Both the position numbers and the translations under genes were made by a program. This document shows, in pieces, positions 54,230 to 63,190 of a stretch of DNA of 64,000 bases. Source of the DNA: Marivita sp046592965. Lineage in GTDB: Bacteria > Pseudomonadota > Alphaproteobacteria > Rhodobacterales > Rhodobacteraceae. The stretch spans positions 186,001 through 250,000 of the forward strand of contig NZ_JBISBV010000005.1 of the NCBI RefSeq assembly GCF_046592965.1, given 5' to 3'. How positions within the stretch are numbered: position 1 is the first letter of the stretch; each line of letters starts with the position of its first letter. The notes under the pieces were generated by a model. That model was not told the DNA's origin, searched no databases, and saw nothing but the letters and a program-made list of their open reading frames with translations.

Positions 54230-55492
54230 TCAACCCGCGTTGCGATTGACTTGGGCGGGCATCGTGACCGGCGGCAATCCGCGCGCGTGCCGGTCAAGCG
54301 CGGCCCAGGCGCGGTGGCGTCCCTTGGCAAGACGGTCAGCCTCGTCCAGCCGTGCGGCCCAGACGCCCTTTGCGGCGTACCAGACGCGCGGATGCACCTC
54401 GCGCAGATGCTCGGTGACGATCCAGTCGAAACATTCGGCAATGCGCATGCGCGCTTCCCGGTTCACGCCCGAAGGCTCGAGGGCGGAGCCGGTATAGGCG
54501 GCCAGAACATTGGCGGTATGTTGATCGCCCTGTCGCGCCAGAATATCGCGCAGACCCTGACAGAAGAGATCGGCATCCAGAAGCGCGAACGCATCGTCAT
54601 CAACCGTCAGCGCGTCAAGATAGGTCCAGCTGTAGCCGCCAGCGCCCCAGACATCGCCTGTGCGCACCATCGTGCGGCGGGCCTCGTGTTCCAGCCGCTG
54701 ATGACTGCCGAACCAACGCGGCAGCATGTGGTTGCCGAGCGCGCGCATGTAGCTGGCTGTACCGGGGGCAAGATCGATCAGATCTTCGTAATCGTCACTG
54801 GCGCGGGCGCGGGGGCGCGTCTCGGCCGACAGAAGCGTGCAGCGCACCGACGCCAGCATCGGCGAATCGAGTTCGAACGCATCGAACCCGTCGATCAGAT
54901 CGCCCGCGCGCTTGAAGTGGCGGAAAAACGCGGCGCGGTGACTGGCGGGTATTTCCTTGCGCCAGCCCTCGCCGCGCCATGCCCACCCGATATCGACATG
55001 CGCCATCGCAACCACGTAGGCAATGCCGTGATCGTCCGGCACCTCCTTCAGCACCAGCTGCATCTCCTCGAGAATCGCGGCGGCCGCCATCTCGTCATCG
55101 CCCCTCACGGCGCGCGTTGCGGCGGTGATCGCATCGGCGCGGGCACCTTCGGCCAATATTTGTGCCTCTGGCACGCCACCCGGCGTCATGGCACGCAGGA
55201 CGTCGGCACTGCGGATCGCCTCTCCCAATGTGGCCCAGGCGTCCTGACGCGCGAGGTACAGCCCGGATTCAAACAACGCGCCGCGAATTTCCTCTTCCTC
55301 GCTGGTTTCGCGGACCGGAAGATTGTGATGTTTCGCCGATTGAGGCAAAGCGTCGATATTGATCAGACCGCCCGTCAGGGTGGGGTGCTCCGTGGTGCCA
55401 CGCGCCTTGCGGATCAGGGTCGTCAGGTTGTCCAATACAGGCATCACATCCGCTTTCGGCTGATCCGGCACGGGCGCCGGAGTTGGAATCAT
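54230..55492 (-). CDS. Conserved-looking hypothetical protein, 420 aa
   Basis: Starts MIPTPAPVPDQPKADVMPVL; a later ATG (MPVLDNLTTL, 55444) is an alternative. Soluble, no signal peptide or spans, strongly helical with repeated Ala/Leu/Asp-rich segments (FFRHFKRAGDLIDGFDAFEL; RIAECFDWIVTEHLREVHPR), suggesting a helical-repeat fold. Noted: RWFGSHQRLEHEARRTM and GGYSWTYLDALTVDDDAFAL. I do not recognise the family; coding is supported by length and typical codon use. Possible transcription with gatB (84 bp gap). Confidence 0.75.
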   Translation of the reverse strand: MIPTPAPVPDQPKADVMPVLDNLTTLIRKARGTTEHPTLTGGLINIDALPQSAKHHNLPVRETSEEEEIRGALFESGLYLARQDAWATLGEAIRSADVLRAMTPGGVPEAQILAEGARADAITAATRAVRGDDEMAAAAILEEMQLVLKEVPDDHGIAYVVAMAHVDIGWAWRGEGWRKEIPASHRAAFFRHFKRAGDLIDGFDAFELDSPMLASVRCTLLSAETRPRARASDDYEDLIDLAPGTASYMRALGNHMLPRWFGSHQRLEHEARRTMVRTGDVWGAGGYSWTYLDALTVDDDAFALLDADLFCQGLRDILARQGDQHTANVLAAYTGSALEPSGVNREARMRIAECFDWIVTEHLREVHPRVWYAAKGVWAARLDEADRLAKGRHRAWAALDRHARGLPPVTMPAQVNRNAG

Positions 55493-55695
55493 TGTCCCCC
55501 TAGGTTTGGTGGAAAAACATGTCGCAAATCGGGCGTCAAAACGGAAACTGGCCGGAATTTTGAGGTGCAAGCGGAACTTCGCCGGCCTTTATATTTCGCA
55601 TTTTAACGAACGGTGTCGGCAAGTTTCCGCAGAAAACCGGCCGCTTCGGCGCGCTCAACTTGATATTTACGCGAAACTCCGCAAAAACCCCGCGA

Positions 55696-56415
55696 ATGTC
55701 ACGCTTGGGATTAATAGGTGTGGCGGCGTTTCTGCTTGGCTTCGGACAGTCCGTGGCCGCGACACCCGCCACCGTGGTCGACACGCAACCGGCCATCTCA
55801 TTGACCGCATCCTTGCGGCCCGTGGCTCGAAACGTCACGCCACTTCCCGAAATGCGCTGGTCGCACAAGCGCGAATCCGATCGCTGGTCGCGCGCGTCCC
55901 TGTCGGCGCTTCGCAGCCATGCAAGCGCATTGCCCCGCACAGTTCCGCGCGACATTGCAAGCTGGTGCCCGGCCTATGCCACCAACGACACCTCAGGCCG
56001 CGAGGCATTCTGGATCGGATTGCTGTCGGCCTTGGCGAAACACGAAAGCACCTTTCGCGCCAATGCGGTGGGCGGCGGTGGCAAGTGGTACGGATTGATG
56101 CAGATCCTGCCCGCAACGGCGCGCGGCTATCGCTGTCAGGCCAGTTCGCGCGATGCCTTGAAAAATGGCGGTGCCAACCTCCAATGCGCCTTGCGGATCA
56201 TGGCGGTGACGGTGCCGCGCGATGGGGTCATCTCGTCCGGCATGCGCGGCGTCGCGGCAGATTGGGGACCGTTCCACAGCCGGTCCAAGCGCGCGGATAT
56301 GAAGGAATGGATGCGGGCGCAGCCCTATTGTGCAGGTCTCTCGCGGTCGTTGCGTCCGGTGGCACGGCCAATGCCGAGCCGGATCAACCCGGTGATCTCG
56401 ACACGCGGACGCTAG
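55696..56415 (+). CDS. Lytic transglycosylase-like protein (SLT domain)
   Basis: 239 aa. Signal peptide LGLIGVAAFLLGFGQSVAA, then a linker, then an SLT-like domain: LLSALAKHESTFRANAVGGG (catalytic Glu in HES), GKWYGLMQILPATARGYRC and a late GMRGVAADWGPFH. Cleaves peptidoglycan glycan strands in the periplasm. The start is uncertain: an in-frame TTG at 55660 would add 12 residues; the ATG at 55696 directly precedes a good signal peptide. The 203-bp gap upstream shows no clear promoter. It overlaps the convergent acyltransferase by four bases. Confidence 0.85.
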   Translation: MSRLGLIGVAAFLLGFGQSVAATPATVVDTQPAISLTASLRPVARNVTPLPEMRWSHKRESDRWSRASLSALRSHASALPRTVPRDIASWCPAYATNDTSGREAFWIGLLSALAKHESTFRANAVGGGGKWYGLMQILPATARGYRCQASSRDALKNGGANLQCALRIMAVTVPRDGVISSGMRGVAADWGPFHSRSKRADMKEWMRAQPYCAGLSRSLRPVARPMPSRINPVISTRGR

Positions 56416-57302
56416 GTGCGCCGCGCCGGTTGGCGCGCGCCGTTCCACAGCGAAACGCCGGGGCTTTGCGCCTCTCCCAAGGCCAGTGTCGCACGTCGTA
56501 GCAGTGCAATGCCGTCCTCTGAGTTCTCCGGCAATGCGCTCGGCGAAATCGGATCACCGATGCAGATGGCATAGGGTTGTCGGTGCTTGTTCAGCGTCTC
56601 GTGAAACAAGGTGATGTCGCGCAGCGTCGGGTGAATGGCGTCGAACAGATAAAACAGCGCCGAGTTGCGCGCCTGTAGATGGATCGGAATCACCGGCAGA
56701 TCGAACTTGCGCGCCAGCATGGCAGCCGACGGCATCCAGCGCCGTTCGTGCAACCGCATCCCGCGCCGCTTGGCCAGTCGACCGGAGGGAAAAATCACGC
56801 CCAGACGCCCGTCCTGAACCGCCCGTTTGGCATACACCATCGTTTCGCGCGTTTTGGCATGGCTGCGCCTGTCTGTGCGCCACTCGACCGGCGCGATCAT
56901 CGTCTCCATCTGCGGCAGCACCTTGAGAATGTCGTGATTCGCAAAGAAATACGCGTCATCGCGCACTTGGGTCAGAACCGAGTGCAGGATGATTCCGTCC
57001 GCGATCCCGGTGGGGTGATTGGAGACAACCAGTGCCGCGCCGCGTTTGGGGAGGCGATCCAGCCCGGTCACGCTCACGCGTTGCGCCAGAGTTTGGGCCA
57101 ATTGATCCATAACCTGTTTGGCGGATTGGTCGCTGAACGTGTCGGCCAAGGCGACGGTTCGACCATAGCCGAGTATCCGGTTCAGTACGGGGCGGGCGAG
57201 CGACGCCGCGATGGTCTTGCGAAACAACCACGGCGCACGGTCCTCGATCAGCGGGTCGATGCGGTTTTTCACGAGGCTGTCTGTCACAGGGCGGTGTTTC
57301 AC
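56412..57302 (-). CDS. Lysophospholipid acyltransferase family protein (PlsC-like)
   Basis: 296 aa from a GTG at 57302 preceded by AGGAGAGG; the ATG at 57407 lacks such a site. PlsC motifs: GAALVVSNHPTGIADGIILH (the His-x-Asp acyltransfer motif, here H-x5-D), GVIFPSGRLAKRRGMRL (FPxG-type glycerol-phosphate motif) and LPVIPIHLQARNSALF. It transfers an acyl chain to a glycerophosphate or ornithine-lipid precursor; the substrate is unknown. Confidence 0.85.
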   Translation of the reverse strand: MKHRPVTDSLVKNRIDPLIEDRAPWLFRKTIAASLARPVLNRILGYGRTVALADTFSDQSAKQVMDQLAQTLAQRVSVTGLDRLPKRGAALVVSNHPTGIADGIILHSVLTQVRDDAYFFANHDILKVLPQMETMIAPVEWRTDRRSHAKTRETMVYAKRAVQDGRLGVIFPSGRLAKRRGMRLHERRWMPSAAMLARKFDLPVIPIHLQARNSALFYLFDAIHPTLRDITLFHETLNKHRQPYAICIGDPISPSALPENSEDGIALLRRATLALGEAQSPGVSLWNGARQPARRT

Positions 57303-57493
57303 AGGCCCTCTCCTGAGAAGCGGGATTATGGCGGCATGACGAGCGCAAGATATTCCGGGCCGTGAGGCAAGTCGAAAGGTGGCGCAGAGCGGTTTGCGCG
57401 ATGTCATGCCGCTTTTGTTACAACTCCGTCATCCGCCGACCGGTTCCCGCGCTTCGCCATGTCGCGCAGGACCGGGGCAGTGCGGCGCGCGGG

Positions 57494-60049
57494 TTATCCA
57501 AGAATGCGCGTGACCATCTCGTCGGTGTCGCGGCTCAGGTCCGGCTTGGCCTTGATCCGCTGCAATGCCTTTCTCATCAACGCCTTGCGCTCGGAATCAT
57601 AGCGCGTCCAGGTCTGAAATGCCGAACACATCCGCGCGGTGGTTTGCGGGTTCTTGTCATCAAGCTTGATCAGCCAATCGGCGAGCAGATCGTACCCCGC
57701 ACCGTCGCGGCGGTGAAAACCCGCGTGATGCCCGGCCAGCGCGCCCATGACCGCGCGAAAGCGGTTGGGGTTGGTCCAGTCGAACGCCGGATGTTGTGTC
57801 AGCGCGTGTGTCACCTCGACCGTGTCTCGCGGATCGGAGGCCATGACCTGGAGTCCGAACCATTTGTCCATCACCAGCCGGTCATCCTTCCACTGTTCGT
57901 GGAACTGCTGCACCGCAGGCGCGCCGGTGCCCGACCGGATCAACTGCGACAGCGCCGACAACTGCAACGTCATGTTGTCTGCGCTGTCAAATTGCCGTTG
58001 CGCGCTGACGCCTTTATCAAGCCGGGTCTTGAGCGCCAGAAGCGCGGAGCCAAGCGCCCGTTTGCCTGCCTGATCGGCATCTGGAACGTAGGGCGCATAA
58101 ACCTGCATCTCTTCCATCAGATCGGGCAGCCAGAGTTTCCAGCGCGTTGCCATGTGATCGCGCAACCGCTCTGTGGCCGCCCAGATCGCATCTGGATCAG
58201 GTGTCGTGCCACGCTCGAACAAGGTTTGCGCCAGTTCCGATTGCGTCGGCCCCGACAGCATCAGCGCGCGGAACGCCGGATCGAGCGTGTCATCGCGCAC
58301 CACCTGTTCCAGCCCGTCGAGCCAGAGATCGTCCGGCGCCGCCCCGTCGCGGATCATCGCCACGAGACAGTCCCGCGCCAGATCGCGCCCGGCCTCCCAG
58401 CGGTTGAAGTCATCCGTGTCATGCGCCAGCAGGAACGCGCGCTCCTCGCGGCTCACCTCGCGTTCCAGTATTACAGGCGCGGAAAACCCGCGCAGGATGG
58501 ACGGGGTGGGGCGGCTCGCCAGCCCCTCGAAGCTGAAGCTCTGCTCGCTTTCCGTCATCTCCAGAACGGTCGTCGGCATCACCTCGTCACCATTCGGGTT
58601 CAGCAGCCCGACCGCGATCGGGATCACCTGCGGTGCCTTCTCGTCCTGTCCGGGTGTCGGCGGGGTCTGCTGGCGGAACGTCAAAGTGTACTGGCCGTCG
58701 CTGTCATCCCATGCCTCGCTGACCTGAAGGCGCGGCGTGCCCGATTGGGAATACCAGCGCTTGAACTGCGCGAGATCGCGGCCGGTCGCGTCCTCGAACA
58801 CCTTGAGCCAATCCTCGATCGTGGCCGCGTCTCCGTCGTGGCGGGTGAAATAAAGATCGAGCGCCTTGTAGTATGCCTCGTCCCCAACCAGCCGCTTGAG
58901 CATCCCGATCACCTCGGCACCCTTTTCATAGACGGTGGCGGTGTAGAAATTGTTGATCTCCTGAAAGCTCTCTGGCCGCACAGGGTGGCTCAGCGGCCCC
59001 TGATCCTCGGGGAACTGGCGCGCGCGCAGGTCGATCACGTCGCTGATGCGCTTGACCGGGGCAGAGCGCATGTCGGAGGTGAACTGGCTGTCGCGATAGA
59101 CCGTCAGGCCTTCCTTCAGGCACAGCTGGAACCAGTCGCGGCAGGTGATGCGGTTGCCGGTCCAGTTGTGGAAATACTCATGCGCGATGATCGCCTCGAT
59201 GCGCTCGAAATTGGCATCGGTGCTGGTTTCGGGGCTGGCCAGCACGGCGGAGGAGTTGAAGATGTTCAGCCCCTTGTTCTCCATCGCGCCCATGTTGAAA
59301 TCATCAACCGCGACGATGTTGAAGATATCGAGATCGTATTCCCGCCCGTACACCTCCTCGTCCCATGTCATCGACTTCTTGAGCGACTCCATCGCGAAGG
59401 CGCATTTATGTTCGTCGCCGGGGCGCACCCAGATGTTCAACTCCACGTCCTTGCCGGACATGGTGGTGAACCGGTCCGGATGAGCGACCAAATCCCCCGC
59501 CACAAGCGCAAACAGATACGCCGGCTTCGGCCACGGGTCATGCCACTCCGCCCAGCCATCGCCCTTTGCGGTCGGGTTGCCATTTGACAACTTGACCGGC
59601 TCATCGCCCTCGATACGCACCGTAAAGATGCTCATCACGTCGGGGCGGTCGGGATAATAGGTGATCTTGCGGAACCCTTCGGCCTCGCATTGCGTGCAAT
59701 ACATGCCGCTCGACATGTAAAGACCCTCAAGCGCGGTGTTGGTTGCCGGGCTGATCTCGACTTCGGCCTCCCACACAAACGGCGCATCGGGCACGTCATA
59801 CCGTACACCTTCCGGTGTCACCTCTGGTTCGATCGGCGCGCCGTCGATCTTGGCCCAGACCAGCGTCATATCCTCGCCATGCAGGAAAAACGTCCGGCCA
59901 GCCGTCTCGGGATTGGGTTTGAACCGGATACGGCTGATCACCCGCGTGGCGGTCGGTGCCAGACGGAAGGTCAGATGCACGTCCTCCACCACAAAGCCGA
60001 ACGGTGTATAGTCGCTGAGATAGATTGTCTGGGGGGCGGCGTCTTTCAT
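57494..60049 (-). CDS. pepN: Aminopeptidase N (M1 zinc metallopeptidase)
   Basis: 851 aa from MKDAAPQTIYLSDYTPFGFV, the usual start and length of proteobacterial PepN. Seen: exopeptidase motif GAMENKGLN, zinc motif HEYFHNWTGNRI with a downstream RDWFQLCLKEGLTVYRDSQF providing the third ligand glutamate, and SLYP-like domains after. The in-frame start at 60349 adds 100 unrelated residues and is rejected. Broad-specificity cytoplasmic peptide turnover. Confidence 0.95.
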   Translation of the reverse strand: MKDAAPQTIYLSDYTPFGFVVEDVHLTFRLAPTATRVISRIRFKPNPETAGRTFFLHGEDMTLVWAKIDGAPIEPEVTPEGVRYDVPDAPFVWEAEVEISPATNTALEGLYMSSGMYCTQCEAEGFRKITYYPDRPDVMSIFTVRIEGDEPVKLSNGNPTAKGDGWAEWHDPWPKPAYLFALVAGDLVAHPDRFTTMSGKDVELNIWVRPGDEHKCAFAMESLKKSMTWDEEVYGREYDLDIFNIVAVDDFNMGAMENKGLNIFNSSAVLASPETSTDANFERIEAIIAHEYFHNWTGNRITCRDWFQLCLKEGLTVYRDSQFTSDMRSAPVKRISDVIDLRARQFPEDQGPLSHPVRPESFQEINNFYTATVYEKGAEVIGMLKRLVGDEAYYKALDLYFTRHDGDAATIEDWLKVFEDATGRDLAQFKRWYSQSGTPRLQVSEAWDDSDGQYTLTFRQQTPPTPGQDEKAPQVIPIAVGLLNPNGDEVMPTTVLEMTESEQSFSFEGLASRPTPSILRGFSAPVILEREVSREERAFLLAHDTDDFNRWEAGRDLARDCLVAMIRDGAAPDDLWLDGLEQVVRDDTLDPAFRALMLSGPTQSELAQTLFERGTTPDPDAIWAATERLRDHMATRWKLWLPDLMEEMQVYAPYVPDADQAGKRALGSALLALKTRLDKGVSAQRQFDSADNMTLQLSALSQLIRSGTGAPAVQQFHEQWKDDRLVMDKWFGLQVMASDPRDTVEVTHALTQHPAFDWTNPNRFRAVMGALAGHHAGFHRRDGAGYDLLADWLIKLDDKNPQTTARMCSAFQTWTRYDSERKALMRKALQRIKAKPDLSRDTDEMVTRILG

Positions 60050-60205
60050 GGGGCAGGCTCCGGATGGGTTGATGCAACAGGGCGTTGAACTAGCTAGAGT
60101 GTTAGGCCGACGCCCGCGCGCCTTCAACCGGATTGCCACTCTGTCGGCGCGCATCAAAGCAAAAGACATCTGCCGCGAAGCAGCCTGACCGAAGGACGGA
60201 CCGAC

Positions 60206-60469
60206 ATGCCCAGGACCCGCAAGAAATCCGACCTTCCCAGCAAGATCTGTCCGACCTGCGCGCGTCCCTTCACATGGCGCAAGAAATGGGAAAAATCCTG
60301 GAACGACGTGCGGTATTGTTCGCAACGATGCCGGACCACGCGGGGTCAACCTGCATCTTGCGACAGAGAGTTGGCCGCATTTTCAAATAATGCCGAACAG
60401 CGTTTCGGCCACAAAGACCGGCCATCCATATTGCGTCCCGGGCGCGGAAATCCTAATGGAACACCATAG
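60206..60469 (+). CDS. DUF2256 family small zinc-ribbon-like protein with C-terminal extension
   Basis: 87 aa. Residues about 1-48 match DUF2256: MPRTRKKSDLPSKICPTCAR, FTWRKKWEKSWNDVRYCSQR and CR, with two Cys pairs (C-x2-C and C-x3-C) that could bind zinc. The family is normally about 50 aa; the remaining 40 residues are unlike it and rich in polar residues. The family's role is unknown; it is often found beside photolyase-related genes, not here. Confidence 0.8.
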   Translation: MPRTRKKSDLPSKICPTCARPFTWRKKWEKSWNDVRYCSQRCRTTRGQPASCDRELAAFSNNAEQRFGHKDRPSILRPGRGNPNGTP

Positions 60470-60490
60470 TATACAATGAGGACTGCGGAC

Positions 60491-62638
60491 ATGGCCACCC
60501 GGATCGACCGTCACGGTTTGCAAATCGACCATACTTTGTGCGACTTTATCGAAACGCAGGCATTGCCCGGCACCGATGTCGAGGCGGATGACTTCTGGCA
60601 GGCGCTATCAACGCTGGCGCATGAGTTCGGCCCAAGGAATGGTGAACTGCTCGCCATCCGCGACGATCTCCAGACCAAGATCGACACCTGGCACATTCGC
60701 AACCGGAACCAGCCGCATGACCACGAAGCCTATAAGGCATTCCTGACCGAGATCGGCTATCTTCTGCCCGAAGGCGACGACTTCGAGATCAAGACTGCAA
60801 ACACCGACCCCGAAATCGCCAACGTGCCCGGCCCGCAACTGGTCGTGCCGATCACCAACGCGCGCTACGCGCTGAACGCCGCCAACGCGCGGTGGGGCAG
60901 CTTGTATGACGGCTTTTACGGCACCGACGCGATGGGCAGTCCGTCGCCCAAGGGCGGTTACGAGAAGGGGCGCGGTGCCCGTGTCGTTGCCCGTGCGCGG
61001 GTGTTTCTGGATGACGCGTTTCCGATCGAAGGCGGCAGCCATGCGGACGCGCGGCGCTACCGTGTAAAGCGCGGCGCGTTGTTGATCGATGATATGCCGC
61101 TCGCCGATCCGGACAAGTTCATCGGTTACACCGGCCACCCCAAGGCGCCAGACACGGTGCTGCTGCGCAATCACGGATTGCATGTCGAACTGGTCTTTGA
61201 CCGCACCCATTTCATCGGCAGCCGCGATCAGGCAGGCTTGGCCGATGTCCGGCTCGAAAGCGCGATTTCCGCGATCATGGATTGCGAGGATTCCGTTGCT
61301 TGTGTCGATGCCGAAGACAAGACGCTGGCCTACACCAATTGGCTTGGCCTGATGAAGGGCGACCTGACCGACAGCTTCGAGAAGGGCGGCAAGACCGTCA
61401 CCCGCGCGCTCAACCCCGACCGCACCTATACCGGCCCCGATGGCAACGACGTCACGGTCAAGGGCCGCGCGCTGATGCTGGTGCGCAATGTCGGACACCT
61501 GATGACCAACCCTGCGATCCTGCTGAAAGACGGCTCGGAAATCTACGAAGGGCTGATGGACGCGATGGTCACCACGCTCATTGCCAAGCACGATCTGAAG
61601 AAGACCGACGGCGCGCGCAATTCGCATCACGGGTCGGTCTATGTGGTGAAGCCCAAGATGCACGGGCCGGATGAAGTGGCCTTTGCCGACGAGACCTTCA
61701 CCTTTGTCGAATCCGCGCTGGGCTTGCCGGAATACACCGTGAAACTCGGCATCATGGACGAGGAACGCCGCACCTCGGTCAACCTCAAGCAATGTATCCG
61801 CGCCGCCAAACACCGCGTCGCCTTCATCAACACCGGCTTTCTCGACCGCACCGGAGACGAGATTCACACCTCGATGGAAGCGGGCGCCTTCAGCCGCAAG
61901 GACTTCATCAAGCGCAAGGCCTGGATCGGCGCCTACGAGGATCGCAACGTCGATATCGGTCTGGAATGCGGCCTGTCCGGCAAAGCGCAGATCGGCAAGG
62001 GCATGTGGGCCATGCCCGACCAGATGGCGGCGATGCTCGAGCAGAAGATCGCCCACCCCAAGGCCGGTGCAAACTGTGCCTGGGTGCCGTCGCCGACTGC
62101 CGCAACGCTGCACGCGCTGCATTATCACAAGGTCGACGTGTTCGCCGTGCAGGACAGACTGCGCCAGGGCGGTCGGCGGGCGCATGTGGACACCATTCTC
62201 GACATCCCGCTCGCCGCCTTCCAGAAATGGTCGCGCGAACAGGTCACGCGCGAGGTCGAGAACAACGCACAAGGCATCCTCGGCTATGTGGTGCGCTGGA
62301 TCCAACAAGGCGTCGGGTGCTCGAAAGTGCCGGACATCAATAATGTGGGCCTCATGGAAGATCGCGCCACATGCCGCATCTCGGCCCAGCATATCGCCAA
62401 CTGGGTGCACCATGACATCATCTCCAGAGACGACACGATGGACATCATGCGGCGCATGGCGGTGGTGGTCGATGAACAGAACGCCGATGATCCGTTCTAC
62501 ACACCGATGGCCCCCGGTTTCGACGGAATCGCCTTCAAGGCCGCATGCGATCTTGTCTTTGACGGGCGCGAGCAACCCTCGGGCTACACCGAACCGGTGC
62601 TGCACAAGCGTCGGTTGGAACTCAAAGCCGCACAGTGA
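60491..62638 (+). CDS. glcB: Malate synthase G
   Basis: Condenses glyoxylate with acetyl-CoA to malate. 715 aa, the large monomeric isoform. Motifs: RGARVVARARVFLDDAFPIE, IMDCEDSVACVDAEDKTLAY, SLKCQDGL-type region as KPKMHGPDEVAFADETF, GIMDEERRTSVNLKQCIRAA and GKGMWAMPDQMAAML. Start MATRIDRHGL has GAGG eight bases before it; the ATG at 60476 does not. In this group it serves glyoxylate from the ethylmalonyl-CoA or glyoxylate route. A repeat copy follows the stop. Confidence 0.96.
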   Translation: MATRIDRHGLQIDHTLCDFIETQALPGTDVEADDFWQALSTLAHEFGPRNGELLAIRDDLQTKIDTWHIRNRNQPHDHEAYKAFLTEIGYLLPEGDDFEIKTANTDPEIANVPGPQLVVPITNARYALNAANARWGSLYDGFYGTDAMGSPSPKGGYEKGRGARVVARARVFLDDAFPIEGGSHADARRYRVKRGALLIDDMPLADPDKFIGYTGHPKAPDTVLLRNHGLHVELVFDRTHFIGSRDQAGLADVRLESAISAIMDCEDSVACVDAEDKTLAYTNWLGLMKGDLTDSFEKGGKTVTRALNPDRTYTGPDGNDVTVKGRALMLVRNVGHLMTNPAILLKDGSEIYEGLMDAMVTTLIAKHDLKKTDGARNSHHGSVYVVKPKMHGPDEVAFADETFTFVESALGLPEYTVKLGIMDEERRTSVNLKQCIRAAKHRVAFINTGFLDRTGDEIHTSMEAGAFSRKDFIKRKAWIGAYEDRNVDIGLECGLSGKAQIGKGMWAMPDQMAAMLEQKIAHPKAGANCAWVPSPTAATLHALHYHKVDVFAVQDRLRQGGRRAHVDTILDIPLAAFQKWSREQVTREVENNAQGILGYVVRWIQQGVGCSKVPDINNVGLMEDRATCRISAQHIANWVHHDIISRDDTMDIMRRMAVVVDEQNADDPFYTPMAPGFDGIAFKAACDLVFDGREQPSGYTEPVLHKRRLELKAAQ

Positions 62639-62647
62639 CACAACTTC

Positions 62648-62704
62648 CGGCCCGTGTTTCTTTGGGCCGGAAATACCTCGGGGGTCTGGGGGCAGAGCCC
62701 CCAT
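62648..62704. repeat. Dispersed intergenic repeat, copy 4
   Basis: CGGCCC-GTG-TTTCTTTGGGCCGGAAATACCTCGGGGGTCTGGGGGC-AGA-GCCCCC. Almost identical in its core to copy 1. It follows the glcB stop by 9 bp and ends in a G6-C/GC5-type hairpin. The rest of the 62639-62963 gap holds only the tRNA fragment described next; no protein gene was seen. Confidence 0.8.
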
Positions 62705-62793
62705 GCGCCTTGAGCGACATCTCTCGGAGCGAAACTTCGTCCAAACCGCTTTTTTACGTTTGCGCCACCAAGACCTTCTGCGTATAGACGCCG

Positions 62794-62839
<46 letters not shown>

Positions 62840-62963
62840 TGATGTCAAGGGTCCGTTGTGTGAAAGTGAGTGGAAATAAACGTTTCAGATCAGTGGCTTG
62901 CGGGACTGCCGATCTTTGCTTTAATCCCGCGGAAAATTGAAGTAAGCACTGCGTAAGCAGTTT

Positions 62964-63040
62964 GCACCCATAGCTCAGCTGGATAGAGTGTCGCCCTCCG
63001 AAGGCGAAGGTCGTAGGTTCGAATCCTACTGGGTGCGCCA
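62964..63040 (+). tRNA. tRNA-Arg(CCG)
   Basis: 77 bases with complete cloverleaf: acceptor GCACCCA/TGGGTGC, D arm GCTC/GAGT, anticodon stem TCGCC/GGCGA with loop CTCCGAA (anticodon CCG, reads CGG), T arm GTAGG-TTCGAAT-CCTAC, and encoded GCCA end. The D-stem closing pair is G-T. It lies 124 bp after the broken copy and about 150 bp before a DUF932 gene. Confidence 0.95.
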
Positions 63041-63148
63041 CTTCCCCTTAAATTTAGCGGTTTTCTGCCCTGCGACGATGCCGCGGGCCCCTGCTTTTCA
63101 ACGTCTTGAGAGTCAGAGGCGGGCAGGGAGGGCCGTGACGGGTTGAGG

Positions 63149-63169
63149 GCTGGAGGAGAGGCCTCCGGC
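63149..63169 (+). promoter_or_regulatory. Hairpin in the leader of the DUF932 gene
   Basis: GCTGGAGG-AGAGG-CCTCCGGC: 8-bp stem with one G-T pair, 22 bp before the start codon and just upstream of the ribosome binding site GGAGG (63179-63183). Similar GC-rich leaders precede DUF932 genes on alphaproteobacterial elements as far as I recall; function untested. Confidence 0.45.
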
Positions 63170-63190
63170 GCCCGTCGCGGAGGTTTTCCC

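Noticed and set aside
53258..55606. 782-codon plus-strand frame opposite gatB and the 420-aa gene
   Set aside because: It spans two unrelated minus-strand genes and their gap with no recognisable motif, so it is a codon-bias artefact.
55493..55695. Possible promoter or small gene in the gap before the lytic transglycosylase
   Set aside because: No convincing -35/-10 pair or frame with a ribosome binding site could be supported.
57362..59587. 741-codon plus-strand frame opposite pepN
   Set aside because: Antisense shadow; pepN is certain from its GAMEN and HExxH motifs.
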